Part shown: positions 18,568-26,787 of the stretch, piece by piece
Layout: the number at the start of each line of letters is the position of its first letter
Position numbering within the stretch: position 1 is the stretch's first letter
The notes under the pieces: generated by a model
The model's database searches: none
The model's input: only the letters and a program-made list of their open reading frames with translations
Told to the model about the DNA's origin: nothing
Program-made: the position numbers and the translations under genes
From: Cymbomonas tetramitiformis
Lineage: Eukaryota; Chlorophyta; Pyramimonadophyceae; Pyramimonadales; Pyramimonadaceae
Direction of reading: 5' to 3'
Assembly: GCA_001247695.2 (NCBI GenBank)
Contig: LGRX02034814.1
Location: 1 to 34,289 of the forward strand
Length of the DNA: 34,289 nucleotides

Positions 18568-21500
18568 CTCGCAACCCACAAAACGACACAAAACGTCAAA
18601 CCTCTATCGTGATGTTATGACAGACTTCTATACTGATGTCATGTCTCACGGTCTTGATGGCATGTGCCATGTCAAACCTCTATCGTGATGTTATGACAGA
18701 CTTCTATACTGATGTCATGTCTCACGGTCGTTGATGGCATGTGTCATGTCAAACCTCTATCGTGATGTTATGACAGACTTCTATACTGATGTCATGTCTC
18801 ACGGTCTTGATGGCATGTTTCATGTCAAACCTCTATCGTGATGTTATGACAGACTTCTATACGATGTCATGTCTCACGGTCTTGATGGCATGTGCCATGT
18901 CAAACCTCTCTATCGTGATGTTATGACAGACTTCTATACGATGTCATGTCTCACGGTCGTTGATGGCATGTGTCATCGTGAACTTCTATACTGATGTCAT
19001 GTCTCACGGTCTTGATGGCATGTTTCATGTCAAACCTCTATCGTGATGTTATGACAGACTTCTATACTGATGTCATGTCTCACGGTCTTGATGGCATGTG
19101 TCATGTCAAACCTCTTGCATTCTAATTATGTCGGAACCTGTTGTAGGCCCTCAGAGTTGCTATGAGTTGCTTTGGTTTCAAACCCACTGCAGGCCATTGA
19201 TACATGATGGGGGGATGCCCGAGAGAGCTGCAGGCCCGTGGGGGGCGCAGGGGCTCACAAGAGCGCGGGTGTTGTGAACACAAATGCAGTGATAAGGACA
19301 GGTTGATGGCTTCGACCCCGCACACAGCGGCGTGATTTGCCCCGCGAAGAAGATCAGAGTGCCCTTCTTGGAGCCCTCAATGTTAGCATCGGATTGTGCC
19401 GCCTTCGCAGCCCACGAGCTCAGTGCAAGTCTGCAACAAGCAAAGCATCCTCCAGCAACCTCTTCATCCAGAGAATCGCCCAACCGTGTGTTCTGGTCGG
19501 TCAACATTTGCCACCAAGTCTTCCAGAGGATCCGCAACCTCTAACGTGTGTTCTCATCAGTCAAGACTCACCTCTAACGAGACGGAATAGAAGAAAGTGA
19601 GCAAACATCCTTGGGAAAATGAATATATATCCACTATGCGATCTTCACCCTGTTGCATCCGCTTCTGGGACTTGCCCAAAAGCCGTGATCTGAGTGATGC
19701 TGGCCTCGTCTATCCCCTAGCTCTACTTGTACGGTGATCACTGACCCGCCACGTAGGCAGCGTCGGTTCCATTCACCATTCCGTTGAGCTATTCGGGTTC
19801 TAGTGAGAATCAGCCTTCTAGAGTCTTAAAGAGAAAATCCCAGACAAAATATATTGTATCAGGCGTGAAGAGAAGGAGGGGATCCATCGATCTGAGAGTG
19901 CAAGCAACCGTGTACTCAGACCAAAACATTATATTCTATGTCACCAGTAGTGACACAGACATGGCCGAGTGTCGCTGTGCTCCTGAGAGTGACAGTATGA
20001 CATGATCGGACTGTATGACTGTGGTGTCAACAGTAATGATGACACGGACATGACCATGTGAACTGATCTGAGTTACATGGTCAGTGTCAACATTATAAGG
20101 CTACAAGTTACTCTGTAGCCGGTCTTACTATTTGGAATGAATATTATTACAGGGCCTCTGTGCCTAGAGTACAACGTATATGACACCGTCGACGTATTAA
20201 ATGATGGAATGCGTTCTTACTTCTAAATGAGATATGTGAATCTTACTAGGTTATGGGCGAGAGGAATAAGGGATTGCGAAGAAAGCAGGAGGAGAAGATG
20301 ACTGGCTTGGAGGGAAAATCGCCTGTTGAGGAGACCTCACAGGAAGTAGTCAGTGGTCAGAGTGGAGCACCACTGAGATCACATTTTGTCGTGATTAGCT
20401 GGCCCGGTAACGAGCAAGACGAGCCCGGACTGAAGGCTGTTCGAGTGCCTACGCTGCCCTGAAATGTGGAGAAAGAAAGCACATTAAAAACTCTTGATTT
20501 GAAGTCCCATCCCTCACCCGCTTGTTATCGCAATTTGGGGCAAATTCTAGAAGTTCCGAGTTCACAGAAGAGATGAGTGTTGCCTACGTGGTTTCAGTGA
20601 GCTCATCCAATGAGATCAACAAACTTCTTCGGGGATTTTAGGGCCGATCCAACCTCAAAAACTCTGCAAATTTCGGATTGCTGTAAGCACCTAATGGAGC
20701 ACCTAGGAAAGCCCAACCCACACCACGTCACCTCACGTCAGCACCACGTGGAACGCTCTTCGTGCACATGGCGATCTACAGCACTACGATGGTGACGTTG
20801 GCCTCAGCCTATCCACTCCAAAGAAGCAAGGCACGCCAAATTCTATTTTTTCAAAGCTCAAGTTGTGATGGCTCTCGTCGAATTCCACGATGCTCTCTGT
20901 CACATGCCAGAATGCCCTGTCACATGCCACGACGCTTTGTGGTATGCTTCATGGCAATCTTCAGCAATCGCAATCGAAATCTCACTGTACGAGCTCGCAT
21001 CTCATATAGCGACACACAGCGTTGGTGTTGCTATTGTCTATCACAACTGGGCTTAGCGACATGAACGAAATAGCACCTCAAGGGCACAATCCGCCAGATC
21101 CCGGCCTACAATGCCTTCAGATGCCTTCAGGTGCCGTCAGATGCCTTCAGGTGCCGTCAGATGCCTTCAGGTGCCGTCAGATGCCGTCAGATCCCTTCAA
21201 ATACCTCCAGATGCCGTCAGATGCCGTCAAATGCCTTCAGGTGCCGTCAGATGCCTTCAGATACCGTCAGATGCCTTCGGATGCCTTCAGTGCCGTCGAT
21301 GCCCTCAAATGCCTTCGTGCGGATGCCTTGAAATACGCCGGGTGCCGTCGATGCCTTGAAATGCCTTCAAAGCCGTCGAATGCCTTCAAATGCCTTCGAG
21401 ATGCCTTCAGGTGCCGTCGAATGCCTTCGTGCCGTCGATGCCTCGATGCCGTCAAACCCAGGCTTTGTCGGATGCCTTCAAAGCCGTCAGATGCCGTCGA

Positions 21501-24500
21501 TGCCTTCAGGTGCCGTCAGATGCCTTCAGGTGCCATCGATGCCGTCGATGCCTTGGATCCCTTCAAATGCCTTCTGCCGTCGAATGCCTTCAGATACCGT
21601 CGATGCCGTCAGATGCCTCCGGATGCCTTCAGATGCCTTGGTGCCGTCGGATGCCTTCAAATGCCTCCAGGTGCCGTCAGATGCCGTCAGATGCCTTCAG
21701 GTGCCGTCGATGCCTTCAAATGCCTTCAGATGCCTTCGTGTGCCGTTAGATGCCTGCCGTCAGATGCCTTCAGATGCCGTCAGATGCCGTCAGGTGCCGT
21801 CAGATGCCTTCAGATGCCGTCAGGTGCCGTCAGATGCCGTCACATGCCGTCACATGCCGTCAAATGCCTGAGAGTAACGCGGGTGGCATGTAGCGATGCC
21901 TAGACAGGGAACGCCCGACCAGAATTATCTCTGAAGAGCATCGGCGGGAGGCGGACATCCTGCCCATTGCGGAATACAGAAATATTGTTCTTGCCACGGG
22001 CATCCGTGAAGATGGACCCGTTGATCCATTCTGGGATGCCGCCAGTTAGCCTGGAGGAATCCCAATTTTGCCAGTACCCAGAGAACCCAAAATCGGTCAT
22101 GCCAGGCGGCCAAATGTGATTCCTCCCATGCGCTCCGAAAATCGCCGGCCATGTGCGCTTGACGTAGTCCAGCACATGGCGGCGCGACTGCCACTCCCCC
22201 ATGCCGGGGACGTAGAACACGTCCGCCTCTGCGGGGTCTGCCGTGCGCTGCGCTGCGCTGAAGAAGCGTTCTGCCAGCCCAAAGCTATCTGGACGGCCGA
22301 AATCATATCGCAGCCCGTGCCTGCAAGCACAGCATGGCCTCCTTCATTCCTACTACGTGCCGCCCCTTGTACGCAGGCTCCCCTTCAGCCCTACAACCAA
22401 CCGCCACTTGCACGTACAGCATGAACTCCAGTATCTCTACCACATGCCGCCCCTTGCACATACAGCCCCCTTGTAGTACTATTGTGCCTGGTAGAGGTAT
22501 TGTTGAACTGTCCACTGAGGAACTCAGATCATATACCAAGCTGTAACATACAAACTCGTTGTAAACAAGCTAATCTTACCCATGAAGTGTACGGTATCGT
22601 TTACTGCTAGCCTGAACTTGGAACCCTGGACACTAATGGATAGAAAAGAATGCTCAAGTGTCTCTAAAATCCTCCTTCCTGCTTCCCATGAATTTGCCCC
22701 CATACATAAGCGGACCAACTGCAATGGCCTACACAACTTTCGAGAGCGTTCTGGCAGTGAACACTTTGATTATTGGTCTAGGGCTCGGCTGGTTAATTGC
22801 GATTTGCAGACACATTTGGTGTCCTCACACATTGATTAAGCATGTGTTTAGCAAGTGTTGTTCTGACTTTTTGGTCGACTGGTTTTAAACACAAAATGCA
22901 TGCGCTAGGAAACCGGTAGTCTGAGCTTTCCCGCTACACAGATAAATATCCTACCTGAATGTTATTCGAACTATATCGACGAGGGTATCGCGATATTAGA
23001 ACTGTATCGATAGGATCGACAGTATAGTGTAACCTGATCACCTGAACGTATGACAATGACACCAAATTGTGTAGATAATCTATCGGCGGGAAAACTCCCG
23101 CCACTCTACTACTTTCCAATTGTGTTTACGGTTTCTACCTGACTGCCTAATAATCAGTACAGTTGTGTTATTATTTCTGTTTGTTCGATACTGGGAATCT
23201 ATCTCGTCCTATCCGCATCTCTGCTACGAGCAGAAATCAAATCAAGCAGCAAAAGCTTTTTCTGGGTATCGCATATGACCATATGCTATGACTATATGCT
23301 ATATATGCTATATTTCTGGGTATCGCGTATGACTATATGCTATATATGCTATATTTCTGGGTATCGCATATGACTATATGCTAGGGGCACGCACATGACG
23401 CGCGAGTTGAGTAGAAACGAGGAAGGGAGGTCATAGACATAAATCCATGGACGAGGGCGCTGCGCTGGATCTACAGGGTGCTCCCACAGTTGTACCTTCC
23501 CACCCTCCATGGAGCCTCTCTGCGGGGGTGCAGCCCAGGAGAGACTGCAGTCTGCACCCCAGAACCCGCGGAAGCAGTGACAGAACCCATGCACGCAAGC
23601 GCCGCGTTGGTTGCAGTCGGCCCAGCAGAACTCTGCAAAGGGTGGGCCGCGTGTGGTGTAAGTATATGTGTCGAGCGACTTCTAGAAATAAAGGGAAAGC
23701 AAGTCTGTTGCAAAGTGCTGGAAAACGAAAGCGCGTTGACAATTTTCTCGAACCATCGAAAATAGCAACCTACAGGACAGGAGGGAAATGCACAAGCGGC
23801 TGTTAACTGCTAACTTTACAATGCTACTTCAACAAGACGAGCAGAACTGTCACGTACAAGATGATTTCCCTCAATCCCAAGATTCGCCCTTTTCTCGAAG
23901 TTTTCAATGGTTCACTTTATAATAGTCAATCCTTTTGTTGATATAGGACGAAGTATTTCAACTTGGGGCGCCAGTGTCGAAAACTAACTATGGGATAATG
24001 GATTGATGGGCTACAGCAAGGATTTATAGGGAGTATCTATCAATCCAATAACTACCTGTTGCTAAAGGTTGAGTAGGAGTAGGGAACCTGCGAATGGAGG
24101 GCCGCGTGCCGTGATGCCATGTGAGTATTCGTGGTGGTAGTCGCGGTCTAGCACCATACAGACCGGGTTCTGGGCGCCCCTGTCGGGCTCGCAGAAGTCC
24201 CAGGTGCGGTCTGTAGCGTTGGATCGAAACACGAGGCCAAGGTCGCACCGTCCAAGCTCCTCGTTGCAGGTCCCAGCGCAAGGCTTGCCCTGACAGGTGG
24301 TGGTCAACTGAGCCTGCTTTTGTGGGGAAATAGAGTCGTGTGTGATTGCAGGGTTCGGGGCAAGCGTAGTCGAGGTGTGGCTGGGTGGGGAGGCTTGAGT
24401 CGAGGTGTGGCTGGGGGCGACGGTAGTGTGAACGAAGGTGTGAGTGTGAGAGTTGCTGGGAACGGAGGGGATATGAGCTGGGGAGTGGCTATCGGCGGAG

Positions 24501-24619
24501 GTGGTTTGGGTTGGGAAGAGACTTGCGATGGACGGGGATTGAGTTGGGGAGTGGCTAGGGGCAGAGGTGGTTTGACGAGGAAACGCGAGGCCATCACGGA
24601 AATGGCCGCGCCGCTTCGG

Positions 24620-24650
<31 letters not shown>

Positions 24651-24921
24651 CGGTAGCATTCGGTAAGTGCGGTAGAAAAGGGGTCTGTAGCGACTGGTTT
24701 CTGGCTGGAATCTGCACCGCAACGGTCGCCAGCCGCAGTACGTGACCGAAAGTGTCGTCGAAACCCAATATGAGCAAAACCGCAGCCGCTGCCAGGAAGA
24801 TCACGCAGCCATGGTGAGTGCAAAGCCGGAACCTCTGCACCGGTTGGTCCTCGACCGCCTCGCTCGAGCCTGGCGGGGAACAGAACTTTGCCCATCTCAG
24901 CTTAACGTTACACTGAACCAA
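17682..24921 (-). CDS. Exostosin-family glycosyltransferase gene with EGF-like repeats (gene model, at least 5 exons)
   Basis: Read on the minus strand, the pieces give a type II Golgi protein: basic cytoplasmic end, a hydrophobic anchor (CVIFLAAAAVLLILGF), a Ser/Thr/Pro stalk, two Cys-rich EGF-like modules and an exostosin (GT47-type) domain. Proteins of this family transfer sugars to extracellular or cell-wall glycans in the Golgi lumen. Green algae have many EGF-bearing members. Placed exons: about 24921-24115, 23632-23395, 22320-about 21920, 19430-19326 and 18567-17682. Exon 2 to 3 and exon 4 to 5 join in phase. The exon 1-2 and exon 3-4 junctions are not settled, and the region from 21900 to 19430 may hide one more exon. 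Introns 2, 3 and 4 each contain a minisatellite. No in-frame ATG precedes the anchor frame, so a further 5' exon is likely. It is divergent from the P2X-like gene. Confidence 0.72.
18596..19115. repeat. 76-nt minisatellite in exostosin intron 4
   Basis: About seven copies of a unit starting TCAAACCTCTATCGTGATGT and containing ATGATGTCATGTCTCACGGT-like text. Starts at 18596, 18672, 18749, 18825, 18900 and 19030 give steps of 75-77 nt, with one shortened unit near 18980. Each unit has a short foldback, ATGGCATGTGCCAT. It begins about 30 nt upstream of the last exon's acceptor. Confidence 0.9.
19326..19430 (-). CDS. Exostosin gene, exon 4 (FFAG motif)
   Basis: The exon encodes SSWAAKAAQSDANIEGSKKG and then GTLIFFAGQITPL. 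The (R/K)xxLxFFAGxI motif marks the start of the C-terminal half of plant and algal exostosins. The acceptor TTTGCTTGTTGCAG is strong. The donor CCGCT/GTGTGC leaves two bases that join the next exon's first G in phase. Confidence 0.65.
19431..21099. other. Exostosin intron 3, unique part
   Basis: Mixed-composition sequence with only short ORFs. A + strand ORF at 20253-20462 (Lys/Glu-rich, RNKGLRRKQEEKMTGLEGKS) and one at 19784-20005 (basic, KRKSQTKYIVSGVKRRRG) could be remnants of a retroelement, but nothing decisive is seen. A missing small exon of the exostosin gene may lie here. Confidence 0.4.
21100..21870. repeat. 10-nt minisatellite (GCCKTCARAT) in exostosin intron 3
   Basis: More than seventy tandem copies of decamers such as ATGCCGTCAG, ATGCCTTCAG and GTGCCTTCAG, with occasional shorter units. 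Because the period is not a multiple of three, all + frames read rotating MPSDAFRCRQ-like peptides, and long spurious ORFs result. It ends about 30 nt from the stop that closes exon 3's frame. Confidence 0.92.
21920..22320 (-). CDS. Exostosin gene, exon 3 (N-terminal exostosin domain)
   Basis: The exon encodes HGLRYDFGRPDSFGLAERFF, then AAQRTADPAEADVFYVPGMG, GRNHIWPPGMTDFG and ISVFRNGQDVRLPP. These correspond to the family blocks Y..E..F...L..S..RT.DP.EADVFYVP, GRDHIW...D.G and F.PGKDV..PP. The acceptor GTGCTTGCAG sits at 22321-22330, and its first G completes an ATG codon split by the preceding donor. The 3' end is uncertain: possible GT donors before the TAG near 21902 give phases that do not fit exon 4 directly, which hints at one more exon. 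Confidence 0.72.
23261..23384. repeat. Short AT-rich tandem repeat in exostosin intron 2
   Basis: Three copies of TCTGGGTATCGCRTATGACT followed by TATATGC runs start at 23261, 23315 and 23356. It lies directly beside the donor of exon 2, in the region 22321-23394, which otherwise shows no gene. Confidence 0.8.
23395..23632 (-). CDS. Exostosin gene, exon 2 (EGF-like module and domain start)
   Basis: The exon encodes FCWADCNQRGACVHGFCHC followed by FRGFWGADCS, a compact EGF-like module (C..DC...G.C..G.C.C..G..G.DC). After a linker come RPRPWIYVYDLP and SSFLLNSR, the usual opening of the exostosin domain (P.IYVYDLP..F). The acceptor CCCTTTGCAG is at about 23633-23642. The donor AT/GTGCGT at 23393-23394 joins exon 3 in phase (ATG codon split 2+1). 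The link back to exon 1 is uncertain. Confidence 0.75.
24115..24921 (-). CDS. Exostosin gene, 5' exon: signal anchor, stalk and first Cys-rich module
   Basis: Two overlapping minus frames share this exon. The frame through 24921 encodes RLCTHHGC and CVIFLAAAAVLLILGF, a typical signal anchor, but then runs out at 24304. The other frame, which has an ATG at 24893-24895, encodes the Ser/Thr/Pro/His stalk with repeats like TTSAPSHSPTQSPS and then CQGKPCAGTCNEELGRC, an EGF-like start. NxT sites (NATDRT) fit a luminal location. The switch between frames falls at the (CT)12 run at 24621-24644. Neither frame alone gives anchor plus EGF. The 3' boundary is uncertain because several GT sites lie between 24170 and 24062. 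Confidence 0.6.
24621..24644. repeat. (CT)12 microsatellite in exostosin coding exon
   Basis: Twelve perfect CT units, read as GA on the coding strand, encode Glu-Arg repeats in both used frames. Loss of one unit or gain of two would join the signal-anchor frame to the stalk/EGF frame. Confidence 0.9.
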
Positions 24922-25497
24922 AAAACGTGTATTGGACGTCAGCAGATGTTGAATTTCAGCACAACCGTTTAGTAGGAAAACTGCTCAAAATTGTAGGTTG
25001 TCTGTCTCAAGCAGTTTGATAGCCATATTGGGCACTAAAACCATAAATGTGGGATCAATGATAAACAACGGCACCTGTCCCACCAACCCAATTGCCTAAC
25101 GACTTCAGTTTCTGGCGGGCTTGGAGTGTCCATTCTCTAATATACATATGATGCCTGTATGCTTACCACCTGACATCCTGTACGCTCGAAGTTCCTCGAC
25201 GCTCCACGGCCTCGAAAGCAAAGTCAAACGGCTCCTCTCCGAGACTTTTGAAACTTTGGTCATTCTTGGAGATCGAGTTATTTTGGTCCAGAAAGGACGC
25301 TTTCACGATACTGCTCTCACGTAGACTAGTAACTACAATCCGTCCGTATGGCACACCTGCATCACCTGGGGGGAAAACACAAACCCGAGTCAGCTAAAAC
25401 AAAGATGGCTCACCTCCAAAAGATGACCTTTCAAATACAAAAATCACCAGTAATTCTTTGTCAATGGAATAGCATGGTGACACTTGTAGTTCTAGTG

Positions 25498-25547
25498 AGA
25501 TAACTAGATAACTAGATCTATAACTAGATCTAGTTATCTAGTTATCT
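25498..25547. repeat. Perfect 21-bp inverted repeat (cruciform-type), 8-nt loop
   Basis: Arms 25498-25518 and 25527-25547 are perfect complements made of AGATAACTAGATAACTAGAT-type sequence. Further CTAGATAACTAGAT text continues to 25560, so alternative foldings exist. Confidence 0.92.
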
Positions 25548-25584
25548 AGATAACTAGATTCTATAGATATAATCGTAGAATCAG

Positions 25585-25697
25585 TTATTAATTTAACTAT
25601 AACAGTTTATAGTTTAACTGTTAACTATAAACTATTAACAGTTTATAGTTTAACTGATAAACTGTTATCAGTTTCACCCCGGTGGAACTGATAACAG
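25585..25697. repeat. Cluster of AT-rich inverted repeats
   Basis: Repeated AACAGTTTATAGTTTAACTG and its near complements form several overlapping foldbacks. The last is a 17-bp pair, 25662-25678 with 25681-25697 (CTGTTATCAGTTTCACC and complement, one mismatch, CC loop). Confidence 0.88.
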
Positions 25698-26095
25698 ACG
25701 AGATAGATACTACTGTATATAGTACTAGGCGGATCGATCTCAAAAAGAGATCTCCACTGAGGCTTGTCCACAATTGTCACTGCTATTTAAAGCTGCCACC
25801 ATATCAATATATGAGGAATATATAAGTAACGGAAAGTAACGGACAGAATCTTGACAAAATCTACCAGCAAGAGTGACAATTGGGGACATTTGTGTCTCCA
25901 CTAGGCCATCTGACCGTAGGATCATGTGCGCGACAGTGCTTCGCTTTTTGCTTCCCAACATGCCATGCCATAACGCGAGGGTGGCGTCGCGATAAATGTA
26001 CGCGACTGCAGTGGCACTGTCATCGTTAGCGTCTGGCGATCGTGAGATCGGAAGTTCGTCTGTGTCGCCCGTTGGGATTCGCGCTTTGCTGATTA

Positions 26096-26129
26096 AGTAA
26101 GGTAAGGTAAGGTAAGGTAAGTAAGGTAA
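26096..26129. repeat. GGTAA pentanucleotide repeat
   Basis: TAAGG units repeat about six times, with one irregular GTAAG step. The unit reads GGTAAG, which equals a consensus 5' splice site on the + strand, about 330 nt upstream of the P2X-like start codon. Confidence 0.88.
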
Positions 26130-26459
26130 TTTGGTCCGGTTCCAAATCATAAGGAGCAGAGGTGCATAGCGAAACGAAGCCGGCAACAAACCCGACACCA
26201 CGCGACGGAGAGGTTTTTTTTTTAATAGCGAAACGGTTTTTTTTAGCTAAAGGGGTGTCACTGTACTGTATAAACTAAAGGCAAAAGGGCTCCAATAGTT
26301 AACTTTGCAAGTGAACCTGTGACACACGACAGTACAACTTTAACTACAAACTCATACATCACATCTCGCAAGCAGCAAGTGTGGCCTGTCGTGTGCCTGC
26401 TTTCTCGGGTTGGGAGCATACACGAGTTAGAATTTTGAAAAGTCTGGTCTCTGCCAATA

Positions 26460-26787
26460 ATGTCGGCGGATTTGCAGAAATTTTGGTATGAGAGGTTTAA
26501 ACCTGTGCTCAACTTTCCGACTGCCAAAAAAGCTATCATCATTAACTGGCGCCTTGGCTTGCTTTACCGAAGTCTGCAATTGGTTGTCTTCGTCTTCATG
26601 ACTTATGATTATGTGGTTGAGCAAGCATATCTGGCACTAAACGATCCGCTTGTACAGATAATTAGTACAATCCGTTCCGCTGACTTTAGTGCGGAAAAAA
26701 TCAATGAGTTTGCGAGGATGAAGAGTGGAGAGAGGAGTGTATGCGGCGTTCCCGAACTGTATTCACAATATTCTTACACGCTTCCAG
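26460..26787 (+). CDS. P2X-like gene, exon 1 (N-terminus and TM1)
   Basis: Starts at ATG 26460 (MSADLQKFWYERFKPVLNF). FPTAKKAIIINWRLGLLYRS matches the P2X N-terminal block (TPK.....R.G...R..QL). TM1 is LQLVVFVFMTYDYVV, followed by EQAYLAL, where P2X has EKGYQ. The exon ends in the early ectodomain, YSQYSYTLP, at the donor CCAG/GTAAAT (26788). Phase 1. Confidence 0.65.

Larger units (their letters stand above)
24922..26459. promoter_or_regulatory. Shared upstream region of two divergent genes
   Basis: The exostosin gene leaves to the left and the P2X-like gene to the right, so both promoters should lie here (inference). No TATA box or known motif can be fixed. A minus ORF of 153 codons (25740-26201) has mixed composition with a repeat-encoded LPYLPYLTLPYL stretch and is not convincing. 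The region also holds the palindromes and the GGTAA repeat listed separately. A further 5' exon of the exostosin gene may also be here. Confidence 0.4.

Noticed and set aside
21022..21903. 293-codon ORF reading MPSDAFRC-like repeats
   Set aside because: Produced by the 10-nt array in every + frame, and it lies antisense in the exostosin intron.
25740..26201. 153-codon minus ORF upstream of the P2X-like gene
   Set aside because: Part of it is encoded by the GGTAA repeat (LPYLPYLTLPYL), and the remainder shows no family signature.
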